Part shown: positions 35,292 to 44,143 of the stretch, one piece after another
Position numbering within the stretch: position 1 is the first letter of the stretch
How the letters are laid out: the number at the start of each line of letters is the position of its first letter
Made by a program: the position numbers and the translations under genes
Source of the DNA: Deltaproteobacteria bacterium
GTDB lineage: Bacteria; Desulfobacterota; DSM-4660; Desulfatiglandales; HGW-15
Direction of reading: 5' to 3'
Assembly (NCBI GenBank): GCA_020060215.1
Contig: JAGVAP010000087.1
Coordinates: 14,880-78,879 of the forward strand
Length of the DNA: 64,000 nucleotides
The notes under the pieces: model-generated
Seen by the model: only the letters and a program-made list of their open reading frames with translations
Database searches by the model: none
Told to the model about the DNA's origin: nothing

Positions 35292-36302
35292 ATGCGCAAG
35301 AGGGGTATAAGCACGTGGGCACCGCGAGACTCGGCACGCTCCGGGTTTTTGCTGCCGTGGCTGGCTCCTGCATTCCTGCTGAGCGGCTGCACGGTCAGTC
35401 TGCCGCAGTCGATGCTCAACCCGGCAGGCCCTTATGCCGGCCACATCTCGACCTTGACCTGGCAGATGATCATCGTCTACGGGATCGTGTTCGTGATCAC
35501 ACTGCTGATCCTGGCAGCGGCGCTGGCTGCGCGCAAAAGAGACCGAACGGTGCTCGGCTCCCGGTTCGTGGTCGTGGCCGGGATCGCGATCCCGACGGTG
35601 ATCCTGGTCTTCATGCTGATCTCGGATATCCGGGTAAGCAAGAAGATCGATCAGAAGAACGACACCTTTCAGGTTCAGGTGATCGGCCACGGGTGGTGGT
35701 TCGAGGTGAGATATCCCGATTACGGGATCATCGACGCCAACGAAATACACGTTCCGGCCGGAAGCGTGGTGCGTTATGAGCTCTCGGCCGAAGGCGTGGT
35801 CCACAGCTTCTGGATTCCCCGACTCGGCCCCAAGCGCGACCAGCTTCCGGACCATCCGAACGAGCTCAGGCTGGTAGCGGGCTCTCCAGGCGTGTACTAC
35901 GGGATATGTACCGAGTACTGCGCAGGACAGCATGCGCGGATGGCATTTCGCCTGGTCGCGCACGCACCGGAAGAGTTCGAGTGGTGGCTCCGGCAACGCC
36001 AGGAGCCGCAGCCCGCCCCGTCCGATCCATGGCTGCTTTTCGGAAGGGAGGTGTTCCTGAACAGAGGCTGCGCGGAGTGTCATTCCATTCAGGGTTCGGC
36101 GCAGGGAGAGATCGGCCCCGATCTTACCCACGTAGGTTCCCGCAGAACGCTCGGGGCCGGGCAGCTCGACAATACCAGGGGAACTCTTTTGGGATGGATA
36201 TCCAACTCCCAGGCGCTGAAGCCCGGAAACCGGATGCCGCGCACCTACCTGCCGCCGGAGGAATTGCACGCCCTTGCCGACTATCTCGGGAGCCTGAAAT
36301 GA
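35292..36302 (+). CDS. coxB: Cytochrome c oxidase subunit II with fused cytochrome c (caa3 type)
   Basis: 336 aa. A lipobox (LLSGC) ends the signal peptide, then two membrane helices (~53-75 and ~88-112). The CuA domain has VVHSFWIP for the first His and the CTEYCAGQHARM loop with two Cys, Glu, His and Met. The C-terminal cytochrome c domain has CAECH (~residue 256) and a Met in NRMPRTYL. This is the electron entry subunit. The gene is 10 bp after ctaB and its stop overlaps the ATG of coxA. Confidence 0.93.
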   Translation: MRKRGISTWAPRDSARSGFLLPWLAPAFLLSGCTVSLPQSMLNPAGPYAGHISTLTWQMIIVYGIVFVITLLILAAALAARKRDRTVLGSRFVVVAGIAIPTVILVFMLISDIRVSKKIDQKNDTFQVQVIGHGWWFEVRYPDYGIIDANEIHVPAGSVVRYELSAEGVVHSFWIPRLGPKRDQLPDHPNELRLVAGSPGVYYGICTEYCAGQHARMAFRLVAHAPEEFEWWLRQRQEPQPAPSDPWLLFGREVFLNRGCAECHSIQGSAQGEIGPDLTHVGSRRTLGAGQLDNTRGTLLGWISNSQALKPGNRMPRTYLPPEELHALADYLGSLK

Positions 36303-38827
36303 GTCAGAACCAGCTGCAGTCAGTGGAAAGCCGCCTTGCCGGAACCTGGTCTTCGCCCCCCGGCCTGTCCGGCTGGATTGCGACGGTCAACAATCGACCC
36401 GTGGGCGAGCGCTACATGATCACGGCCCTCTCGTTCTTCTCCGCCGGGGTGATCCTGGCCGTTCTGATGCGAACGCAGTTGGCCGTTCCCGAAAACAACC
36501 TGTTGAGCCCGGAGACCTACAATGGAATCTTCACCATGCACGGCTCGACCATGCTGTACCTCTTTGCCGTGCCGTTTGTCGAGGGGCTGGGACTCTACCT
36601 CGTGCCCATGCTGGTCGGTTCGCGGGATGTCGCATTCCCCCGGCTTTCCAGTCTCGGCTACTGGCTGTATCTTTTCGGGGGCCTCACCATCTATTCGAGC
36701 GTTCTGTTCGGGGCGGTTCCCGACGCGGGCTGGACGGCCTACACGCCGCTTTCGGGGCCGAGGCATTCCGGAATCGGCCTCGACTTCTGGCTGCTGGGCC
36801 TGAGCATGATCGAGATCGCCGGGATAGGCGCCGCAGTGGAGATCGTGGCGACCATCCTGAAGTTTCGCGCCCCCGGCATGGCCGTTCAGCATGTGCCGAT
36901 CCTGATCTGGGCCTATTTGGTCACAGGGATGATGATCATCTTCGCCTTCACCCCGCTGCTCCTGGCCACCCTGATGCTGGAGATGGAGCGTACGTTCGGC
37001 TTCCAGTTTTTCAACCCGCTCCTGGGCGGCAGCTCCCTGCTCTGGCAGCACCTCTTCTGGTGGTTCGGCCACCCCGAGGTCTATATCATCTTCCTCCCGG
37101 CTACCGGCATCATCTCGGAGATCGTTCCCGTGTTCACGCGCAGGAGGCTGGTGGCGCACCCGTTCGTGATCGCCGCGCTCGTGATCACCGGCTTCGTGAG
37201 CTTCGGCCTGTGGTCCCACCACATGTTCGTCACGGGGATTCCCCACCTGCCGATGCACTTCTTCACCGCAGCCAGCTTCATGATCGCCCTGGCCTCGGGG
37301 GTCCAGGTCTTCGCCTGGATTGCGACCGTCTGGGGCAGCCGCCCCCCCTTCAACGTCCAGATCCTGTACATCCTCGGGTTCTTTTTCATCTTCGTCAACG
37401 GCGGGCTTACGGGCGTCATGGTCGCCACCATGACCTTCGACTTTCAGGTACATGAGACCAACTTCGTGGTCGCCCATTTTCACCATGTGCTGATTGGAGG
37501 AGCGGTGCTCCCCTTCATCGCCGGGCTCCACCATTGGCTGCCGAAGGTGAGCGGCCGGATGTTCAGCGAGATCTGGGGAAAAATAGCCTTTGCATTTGTT
37601 TTTCTCGGCTTCAACTTCACCTTCATCCCCATGTACATCATCGGGTTCTTCGGGATGCGCCGGCGGGTCTACACGTTTCCGGAAGAGCTGGGAGTCGGTA
37701 CCCTGAACCTGATATCGACCATCGGCGCGTACGCGCTCGCGGCCGGGTTCGGACTCACCCTGCTCAACCTGTTGTGGCATTCCCGGTGGGGCCGAAAGGC
37801 TTCCGGCGATCCATGGAAAGCGGGATCTCTGGAGTGGTCCACCTCCTCACCACCGCCCCCTTACGGATTCGGCCGGTCCCCGGTGGTCCGGGATCTCTAC
37901 CCCCGGTGGCAGGAAAACCCGTCCGGACCTTCGTCGGACGCCTACACCGAGAGGCTGAATGCGGTTGCCGAAGCTTTGGAGTTCCGACCGAGCGGGTGGA
38001 GGGCCACCCTCCTGACCGACGTTGCGAACGGATTTCCGCAGGCTGTGCAATATATTCCCGGCCCGACGCACCTCCCTTTCCTGATTGCCGTGGCCATCCT
38101 TCTCGCCGCCGTTTCGCTCCTGGCAAAGAGCTTCATCACGGCGGCGGTCGCTGCGCTCCTCGTCATCGGGTTGATCGGCCGATGGCTGACACTCGAACCG
38201 GATCTACCCGAAGAGGAGGCCCGCTTGATTTCCTCCCGGCTCGATCTCCCCCTCCGGGGCAGCGGCCGTCAGGCCATCGGGTGGTGGGGCATGCTCGGTA
38301 TGGTGGCGGTGCTGTTCACGGTCTTCGGCGCCCTGGCCTTCTCCTATTTCTACCTGCGGTTGTACTCCGACCAATGGCCGCAGGCGGGGCTGCCCGTTCC
38401 GGACCTCACACTGCCTTTCCTGGCCTTTCTCGTGTTGGCGGCAGGCGGAGTGGTTCAGCTCTTCAGCATGTGGGCCCGGAACCGCGGCCGTGTTCGTTCG
38501 CTCGCTTTCAGCATCTTCGTGGCTGCCATCCTCGGACTGGGGTTCCTTGGAATCGAGTTGGGCGATCTGATCGCGACCCCCTTTCCCCCCACGCTCAATG
38601 CGTACGGCTCCATCTTCTTCACCATCAATGGCTTTTCGCTCCTTATGGTCCTGGTCGCCGTGTCGCTGCAGATCGGGACCCTGCTCAGGATGCTCGTGAG
38701 GGGTGAGCCGCCGGAGGAGCCGCGGCTCAGGCTCTGGCTGCAGAACACGGAGATCTTCTGGTTCTTTGCGGTGGCGGTCGGGATCGGAGGAATGGTCGTC
38801 ACCTATGTCGTTCCACACGTGCTCTAG
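36299..38827 (+). CDS. coxA: Cytochrome c oxidase subunits I and III fused in one chain
   Basis: 842 aa. Residues ~30-500 are subunit I: heme a ligand His81 (TMHGSTM), CuB and Tyr in GHPEVY (His258), HH at 307-308, and AHFHHV with His393 and His395. The D-channel entry RDVAFPR is present. The K-channel position, normally TGIKIF, reads SGVQVF with Gln336 for Lys. After a linker and two helices, residues ~655-842 match subunit III (WWGMLGMVAVLF...YLRL). Such I/III fusions are known for caa3 oxidases. It reduces O2 to water and pumps protons. The ATG overlaps the coxB stop. Confidence 0.93.
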   Translation: MSQNQLQSVESRLAGTWSSPPGLSGWIATVNNRPVGERYMITALSFFSAGVILAVLMRTQLAVPENNLLSPETYNGIFTMHGSTMLYLFAVPFVEGLGLYLVPMLVGSRDVAFPRLSSLGYWLYLFGGLTIYSSVLFGAVPDAGWTAYTPLSGPRHSGIGLDFWLLGLSMIEIAGIGAAVEIVATILKFRAPGMAVQHVPILIWAYLVTGMMIIFAFTPLLLATLMLEMERTFGFQFFNPLLGGSSLLWQHLFWWFGHPEVYIIFLPATGIISEIVPVFTRRRLVAHPFVIAALVITGFVSFGLWSHHMFVTGIPHLPMHFFTAASFMIALASGVQVFAWIATVWGSRPPFNVQILYILGFFFIFVNGGLTGVMVATMTFDFQVHETNFVVAHFHHVLIGGAVLPFIAGLHHWLPKVSGRMFSEIWGKIAFAFVFLGFNFTFIPMYIIGFFGMRRRVYTFPEELGVGTLNLISTIGAYALAAGFGLTLLNLLWHSRWGRKASGDPWKAGSLEWSTSSPPPPYGFGRSPVVRDLYPRWQENPSGPSSDAYTERLNAVAEALEFRPSGWRATLLTDVANGFPQAVQYIPGPTHLPFLIAVAILLAAVSLLAKSFITAAVAALLVIGLIGRWLTLEPDLPEEEARLISSRLDLPLRGSGRQAIGWWGMLGMVAVLFTVFGALAFSYFYLRLYSDQWPQAGLPVPDLTLPFLAFLVLAAGGVVQLFSMWARNRGRVRSLAFSIFVAAILGLGFLGIELGDLIATPFPPTLNAYGSIFFTINGFSLLMVLVAVSLQIGTLLRMLVRGEPPEEPRLRLWLQNTEIFWFFAVAVGIGGMVVTYVVPHVL

Positions 38828-38853
38828 AAGGAGTGGGTCCTTTGGAGGAAAAC

Positions 38854-39249
38854 ATGCCTTCTGCAGAAATCGAAATTGCGCGTCCGCAAACCTGGAGGCG
38901 ATGGTTTGCCTTTCTCGGCGCCGGTGTCGCATGGACCGCCCACCTGCTCTCGATCTATGCAATCGGGGAATTCGGGTGCGTCAGCGGTTTGGACCGCGTC
39001 ACATTCTGGTCGGTGAGCGCCGTGGCCTGGCTCATCATCCTCGTCACCATTCTCTGTCTCCTCCTTGCGGCTGCAGGGACCATCGTCGCCTATCGGGACA
39101 AACGCCGTGACGGTGAAATCCATGCGCCCCCCGGCCAGGATGAAGGGGGCGAATACCTGTCCAGTTTCGGTTTCATTCTCAGCGCTCTGTTCACGCTGAT
39201 CATCCTCGTGGAAAGCCTGCCGGTTTTCGCTTACCTCGAAGGCTGTTGA
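38854..39249 (+). CDS. Small membrane protein of the oxidase operon
   Basis: 131 aa. Three hydrophobic segments (residues ~18-38, ~53-78 and ~105-125) are joined by short polar loops. I do not recognise the sequence as subunit IV, but position directly after coxA-coxC (26 bp) and size suggest an accessory or assembly subunit. The start is ATG after GGAGGA; a GTG at 38833 is possible. Two Cys (one in GEFGCV, one at the very end) are present without a motif. Confidence 0.7.
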   Translation: MPSAEIEIARPQTWRRWFAFLGAGVAWTAHLLSIYAIGEFGCVSGLDRVTFWSVSAVAWLIILVTILCLLLAAAGTIVAYRDKRRDGEIHAPPGQDEGGEYLSSFGFILSALFTLIILVESLPVFAYLEGC

Positions 39250-39287
39250 CGATCAGCCCCGCGCCTCAACCCTGAAAGGAGTCCCCG

Positions 39288-40001
39288 CTGGGAGAGCGAA
39301 CGGAATCCACCACACGCAAGGCAACCATCTACATAGGAATCGCGGCGCTCTTCGTGGCAGCGGGAAGGGCGGTGGCGCTCGCGTCCAAACTGTTCCTTCT
39401 CCTGTTCGGAGCGATTCTCCTTGCCGTCTTCATACGAGCCCTGGCCGATTTCCTGGCTTTGAAGACCACGATCGGGCCTCAACTTGCCCTGGCGGCGGTC
39501 CTGCTCGTCCTGCTTGCACTCGCGGTACTGAGCGGAATCCTGCTGGCTCCCCGGATCACGGGACAATTCGAAACCCTGCTGGACAGGCTGCCCTCGGTGT
39601 TCGAGCAGATCCGGTCCTTCATAGAGCAGCTCCCCGGTGGGAGGCGGCTGTGGAGGGAGCTGAAGGAGTTGGTCTCGATGATTGCGGTGGGAGTGGCGAC
39701 CTGGGCCGGGCTGGCGCTGATCGGGGTCCCGGCCTCCGCGCTCCTGGGGGTGGTCGCCGGGGCACTCACCTTTGTGCCCTATGCCGGCCCCATTGCCGCA
39801 AGCGTCCCGATCGCGCTCGCGGCCCTGCTGGAGGGCACGGCGGTCCTGGTGTATGCGATGATCCACTACACGGCCGTGCAGATGGTCGAGGGCTTCTTTA
39901 TCACCCCTCTCGTACAGGAAAGGGTGGTCACCCTCCCCTCCCCAGTAGACCACAAGCCGGCCAAATTCCGGGAGGATACGATCGATGAACTCAGCAGATG
40001 A
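39288..40001 (+). pseudogene. Decayed AI-2E family transporter gene
   Basis: The frame encodes about 237 residues instead of the usual ~350. The N-terminal two helices and the periplasmic-side segment (PSVFEQIRSFIEQL) are there, then it jumps straight to LVSMIAVGVATWAGLALIGVP; the ~85-90 residue middle of AI-2E proteins is missing. The C-terminus ends at ITPLVQERVV plus an unrelated tail. The best start is CTG 39288 after AAAGGAG, with no ATG or GTG until inside helix 2. It overlaps the GH15 gene. Probably a pseudogene; a short transporter form is less likely. Confidence 0.6.
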
Positions 40002-41898
40002 ATACAAACCCATTTCCGACTATGCGGTCATCGGCAATCTCAGGACCTTGGCGCTCATAGCCCGTGACGGCGCCATCGACTGGTGCTGTTTTCCGCATCT
40101 GGACGGGCCAAGCGTTTTTGCCGCCCTTCTGGACGCCAGGCGAGGCGGGAGGTTCAGGGTCTCCCTGTCCGGCGGCGGTAGAGGAGAGCAGCGGTATGTG
40201 ACGGACACCAATATCCTCGAGACCAGGTTCCATTCCGCCGGCGGGCGACTCACAGTGACGGACTTCATGCCCCTTTCCGGAAACATCCATGGTTGCGGCC
40301 AATCCCAAGCCCCGCAGGAGATCCATCGTATCATACACTGCGAGGGGGAAGGGGTGGAGGTGGAGGTCGAGTGGTCCCCCCGTTTTGACTATGCGCGGGC
40401 CGCGACCTCCATCCAGAAAGGGGAAGGAGGTTGGCTGGCCATGGCGGGCGGGCAGAAGATCACCCTTTGCGGCCACGTTGGGGGCCGTATCACGGATGAG
40501 GGCTTTGGCCCTGTTCTTCGCGGCCGATTCAGGATGGCGGACGGAGAGCGCAGGGCGTTGATTACCCGCTGGGGCTCGGAGGAGTGGGGATGTATCATCT
40601 CGGATTCCATGGAGGCCATGGGTCGTACGAAGGCGGTCTGGGAAGAATGGGCGCACAAGGAGGGCCTGGTTCGGACAGAGGAGTGGACGGGCGAGTGGCT
40701 TGCCATGGTGATCCGGTCCGAGCTCGTCCTCAAGCTGCTGACGCACGCGGATACCGGCGCGATCGCCGCTGCAGCGACCACATCGCTCCCCGAAGTGGTG
40801 GGGGGAATGCGGAACTGGGACTACCGTTTTACCTGGATTCGAGACGCTTCTCTCACCGCGCAGGCGCTGGTCTCGCTGGGACACAAGGCGGAGGCCATGG
40901 AGTTCCTGCAATGGATCGAACGAGCTTCCGAGGCCCGGTGCGAACATGAATGGAATCCGCAGATCATGTACGGCCTTCACGGCGAGACCGACCTGCAGGA
41001 GAAGGAGCTGAGTCATCTCGAGGGGTACCGCGGCTCCCGTCCGGTCCGGCTGGGCAACGCCGCCGAGAAGCAGTTCCAGCTCGAAACTTACGGAGAGCTC
41101 CTCCACACGGGATACGAACTGGTGCGGCGCGGCGGTGAAACCGAGGGCAGCCTGCGGCTGTTTCTCAACCGGGTTGCGGACTACCTCTTGTCGGTGTGGA
41201 AAACACCGGGGCACGGGATCTGGGAGATGCGGACCCCGCCTCGCCACTTCACCTACTCCAAGGTGATGTCCTGGGTGGGCCTGGACCGGGCCATTCTGCT
41301 CTCGGAACGGTTCGGCTTCCCGGGGGACGAAAGGTGGCGGCACACACGGGAGGCCATCCGGGAGCAGGTCATGCAGCAGGGTTTTGACCCGGATCTGGGG
41401 TGTTTCGTGCAGTCCTACGATTCACTGGAACTGGATGCCGCGAACCTGCGCATCCCGGTACTCGAGTTCCTCCCGGCCGACGACCCACGGGTGCAGGGGA
41501 CGATCGACCGTACCATGGAAAGACTCCTGGAGAACGGCCTCGTCTATCGTTATCATGCGGACGACGGTCTTCCCGGGAAGGAAGGCGCCTTCGGGCTCTG
41601 CACCTTCTGGCTCGTCGACGCCCTCGCCCTTTCAAATCGCATGGAGGAGGCATGGGATGTTTTCAACGGGATCGCGGGAAGGGCCAATCACGTCGGCCTC
41701 TTCCCCGAGCAGTTCGACCCCGCCTCCGGGGAGTTCCTGGGCAACTTCCCTCAGGCATTCACCCATATCGGTCTCATCAACAGCGTGCTCTACCTTGCCC
41801 ACGCGGAAGGCCGGAAGGTGCCTGAGCCGGCCCCCATCGGCACGCCGTTGCATCGCCAGCCTGCTGTGGAAATATCCGGAAGATCGACCATGGACTAG
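39985..41898 (+). CDS. GH15 family glycoside hydrolase (glucoamylase/trehalase-like)
   Basis: 637 aa. An N-terminal beta-rich domain (~1-230) opens with ISDYAVIGNLRTLALIARDGAIDWCCFPHLDGPSVFA, and an (alpha/alpha)6 catalytic domain follows with WDYRFTWIRDASLTAQAL, EHEWNPQIMYGLHGE and GLFPEQFDPASGEFLGNFPQAFTHIGLINS. It has no signal peptide, so it is probably cytoplasmic and acts on glucans or trehalose. The ATG follows GGGAGG. An otsB phosphatase 25 kb away makes a trehalose link possible but not shown. Confidence 0.92.
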   Translation: MNSADEYKPISDYAVIGNLRTLALIARDGAIDWCCFPHLDGPSVFAALLDARRGGRFRVSLSGGGRGEQRYVTDTNILETRFHSAGGRLTVTDFMPLSGNIHGCGQSQAPQEIHRIIHCEGEGVEVEVEWSPRFDYARAATSIQKGEGGWLAMAGGQKITLCGHVGGRITDEGFGPVLRGRFRMADGERRALITRWGSEEWGCIISDSMEAMGRTKAVWEEWAHKEGLVRTEEWTGEWLAMVIRSELVLKLLTHADTGAIAAAATTSLPEVVGGMRNWDYRFTWIRDASLTAQALVSLGHKAEAMEFLQWIERASEARCEHEWNPQIMYGLHGETDLQEKELSHLEGYRGSRPVRLGNAAEKQFQLETYGELLHTGYELVRRGGETEGSLRLFLNRVADYLLSVWKTPGHGIWEMRTPPRHFTYSKVMSWVGLDRAILLSERFGFPGDERWRHTREAIREQVMQQGFDPDLGCFVQSYDSLELDAANLRIPVLEFLPADDPRVQGTIDRTMERLLENGLVYRYHADDGLPGKEGAFGLCTFWLVDALALSNRMEEAWDVFNGIAGRANHVGLFPEQFDPASGEFLGNFPQAFTHIGLINSVLYLAHAEGRKVPEPAPIGTPLHRQPAVEISGRSTMD

Positions 41899-42024
41899 TG
41901 CTATCCGGAACGACGGCGGATGCCGGGGCGCCTTGATGGAGGCCGTATAAGGATTATCATAACGGCATAGGAAGCCTTTTTCCTGGATGCCTTCCATGCG
42001 ACCCGGCGGCCCGCGAGGTGAAGG

Positions 42025-42546
42025 ATGGAGAGACAGCATGATCCGGTCGAACCCCTGATCCAGAGACTCCGATGGGTGATTCGCTTCGCAGTGCGGGTCC
42101 TGGCCGTCATCATGACCTTGGTGGTCCTTTTGGGGGTGGTGGATGTGGCCTATGTGCTGTATCAGAAGCTCGTGACGCCACCCCTTCTGATGCTGACGAT
42201 CAGCGACATCCTGGACACCTTCGGGGCCTTCATGGCCGTGCTGATCGCCATCGAGATCTTCATCAACATCACCATCTATCTACGTGAGGACGTGATCCAC
42301 GTGAAGATCGTCATGGCCACGGCGCTCATGGCCATAGCACGTAAGGTCATCATCCTCGATTTCAACCGCATCACACCGGATTACATATGGGCCACCGCAT
42401 CCGTGGTCATTGCAATGAGTCTGGGATACTGGCTGGTGGTAAGGCTCAAGGGGGAGGAGATGGAAGGCGGGGCCGTCTCGGGTATGGAGCCCCCGCCGAC
42501 CCCGCAGGCGTCCGGCGAAAAGGGGGAAAGCCCGAAAGAGCAGTGA
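42025..42546 (+). CDS. PsiE-type (phosphate starvation-inducible E) membrane protein
   Basis: 173 aa with four membrane helices (~20-45, ~55-75, ~85-105 with IYLREDVIHVK between, and ~120-140). The motif EIFINITIYLREDVIHVKIV is the PsiE/P-starvation-inducible signature. The tail is Pro/Gly/Glu-rich. Function is unknown; in E. coli the gene is under PhoB and cAMP-CRP control. I see no clear Pho box. The start is ATG just after GAGGTGAAGG. Confidence 0.85.
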   Translation: MERQHDPVEPLIQRLRWVIRFAVRVLAVIMTLVVLLGVVDVAYVLYQKLVTPPLLMLTISDILDTFGAFMAVLIAIEIFINITIYLREDVIHVKIVMATALMAIARKVIILDFNRITPDYIWATASVVIAMSLGYWLVVRLKGEEMEGGAVSGMEPPPTPQASGEKGESPKEQ

Positions 42547-42672
42547 GGCTCCCCCGGCGGCCCGGCCCGAGCCGGGCACCATGCGATGTCCCCCCAGAGA
42601 GACCGCCCTCGGAAGCCATGCTTTCGGGCTACCTGAGACCATCAGGGGGGTTGCTGGCCGGCAGGCAGGCCC

Positions 42673-42861
42673 TCATCGCGGTCGGCCGCCCTGCTCTTTT
42701 TCCAGCCCGGCCTCACGTACTGGAATGATGCCCATGCCCTTTTCGGAACCGCGCGCCTCCCCTGGAGGGAACGGCTGCTGATCGCCGGTGCAGGTCTTGC
42801 CGTCTTTGGACCGGTGGAGGCGGAGAAGGCCCTCCTGCGGCGGTTCCGGAGACAGCGAGAA
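42673..42861 (+). pseudogene. C-terminal remnant of a P-type cation ATPase
   Basis: In one frame the sequence reads AALLFFQPGLTYWNDAHALF and then GTARLPWRERLLIAGAGLAV followed by FGPVEAEKALLRR. This resembles the last membrane helices of Ca2+/Mg2+-transporting P-type ATPases, which end with a WG(R)ILxVGLVVFLVVELEKALRR-like pattern. The upstream ~850 residues are absent and the frame breaks around 42672. It sits directly before the intact AI-2E gene. The remainder of this intergenic stretch (42547-42672) holds nothing I recognise. Confidence 0.5.
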
Positions 42862-42868
42862 CGGTCGT

Positions 42869-43960
42869 ATGGTGCGGCTCTTTCGAGAATGGGTGCAGAG
42901 ATACCTTTCCGATCCCCAGGCGGTGGTGCTCGCACTCTTTCTGCTCCTCGGGACCGTCATCATCCTGACCATGGGGAGGATCCTCGCCCCCGTCCTGGCG
43001 GCGGTCGTCATCGCCTACATCCTCGAAGGGCTCGTCGGGGGCCTCGGTCGGCTGCGTATTCCACGGACCTTTGCGGTACTTGTCGTGTTCCTGGCCTTCA
43101 TGGTCTTTCTGCTCGTCCTCCTTTTCGGCCTCCTCCCCCTGCTCTCCCGCCAGCTGGCCCAGCTCATCGGCGATCTCCCCGCCATGATCGGCTATGTCCA
43201 GAACGAGCTGATCCGTCTCCCCCAGAAATACCCGGAGTTCCTGTCGGAAGAACAGGCATCCGCCATCCTCCGGATGCTGTCATCCGAGATAGCCAGCGTC
43301 GGGCAGCAGATCCTCTCCTTTTCTCTGGCTTCGGTCCGCAGCGCGATCACCTTCCTGATCTACATCGTCATCGTCCCTTTCCTGGTCTTCTTTTTTCTGA
43401 AAGACAAGGATGCGATCCTGGGCTGGCTGCAGGGGCTCGTACAGGAAAAACATGCGCTCAGCGTGGAGGTGTGGCACGATGTGGATCGTCAAATGGGGAG
43501 GTACATCCGCGGGAAGTTCTTGGAGATCCTGATCATCTGGGCGGGGAGCGCCCTGACGTTTCACATCCTCGGCCTCGACTTTGCCATGTTGAACGGGTTC
43601 ATCGTGGGCTTGTCCGTGCTGATCCCTTATGTGGGCGCGATCGCCGCCTTTCTCCCGGTCATCCTGACGGCCTACTTCCAATGGGGATCGGGATCGGAGA
43701 CGCTTTACATCATCATCGCCTACTGGACCATACAGCTTCTGGACGGGAACGTGCTCGCGGTGCTCCTCCTCTCCGGCGTGGTCAACCTCCATCCCGTGGC
43801 CACCATCATCTCGGTGGTCGTATTCGGGGGACTGTGGGGGCTTTGGGGGGTTTTCTTCGCCATCCCTCTGGCGACCCTCATTCAGGCGGTCTTGCGAGCA
43901 TGGCCGCGCGGAAGCCCGGACTCGGAAGCGTTCAGGGGTTCAGCGTTCAGGAATGAATGA
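42869..43960 (+). CDS. AI-2E family (PerM-like) transporter
   Basis: 363 aa with six to eight membrane helices. The family pattern is intact: two N-terminal helices, VLLFGLLPLLSRQLAQLIGDLP, a central amphipathic region, and VEVWHDVDRQMGRYIRGKFLEILIIWAG followed by GFIVGLSVLIPYVGAIAAFLPVILTA and GGLWGLWGVFFAIPLATLIQA. Members export autoinducer-2 or act as Na+/H+ or other antiporters; the substrate here is not known. The ATG at 42869 has only a weak ribosome site. The last residues (EAFRGSAFRNE) and stop are encoded by GTTCAG repeats, so they may be a repeat-derived tail. Confidence 0.88.
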   Translation: MVRLFREWVQRYLSDPQAVVLALFLLLGTVIILTMGRILAPVLAAVVIAYILEGLVGGLGRLRIPRTFAVLVVFLAFMVFLLVLLFGLLPLLSRQLAQLIGDLPAMIGYVQNELIRLPQKYPEFLSEEQASAILRMLSSEIASVGQQILSFSLASVRSAITFLIYIVIVPFLVFFFLKDKDAILGWLQGLVQEKHALSVEVWHDVDRQMGRYIRGKFLEILIIWAGSALTFHILGLDFAMLNGFIVGLSVLIPYVGAIAAFLPVILTAYFQWGSGSETLYIIIAYWTIQLLDGNVLAVLLLSGVVNLHPVATIISVVVFGGLWGLWGVFFAIPLATLIQAVLRAWPRGSPDSEAFRGSAFRNE

Positions 43961-43979
43961 ATAACCACCAAGGATCGAC

Positions 43980-44110
43980 GAAATGGAACATCGAAGGGGA
44001 CGAACATCGAATGAAGAAACGAGGGACGCGGGACCAGAACTCTGGAGCAAGCTCCTGCTTGCGATTCTTTGGGCTCCGAGAAGATCGCAAGCGGAGAGCT
44101 TGCTCCTACA
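43980..44110. repeat. Repeat cluster: GAACATCGAA units and two inverted REP-like copies
   Basis: Two GAACATCGAA units (a third lies near 27970) are followed by REP copies at 44044-44065 and 44083-44110 in opposite orientation. Together they fill the gap between the converging AI-2E and Usp genes and could stop transcription from both sides. Confidence 0.7.
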
Positions 44111-44143
44111 GAAGAAAGCGTCTCTTATGAGATTCGAAGAAAA

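Noticed and set aside
36320..37780. 486-codon minus-strand frame across coxA
   Set aside because: Low-complexity, very acidic and His-rich antisense product; coxA motifs on the plus strand are complete.
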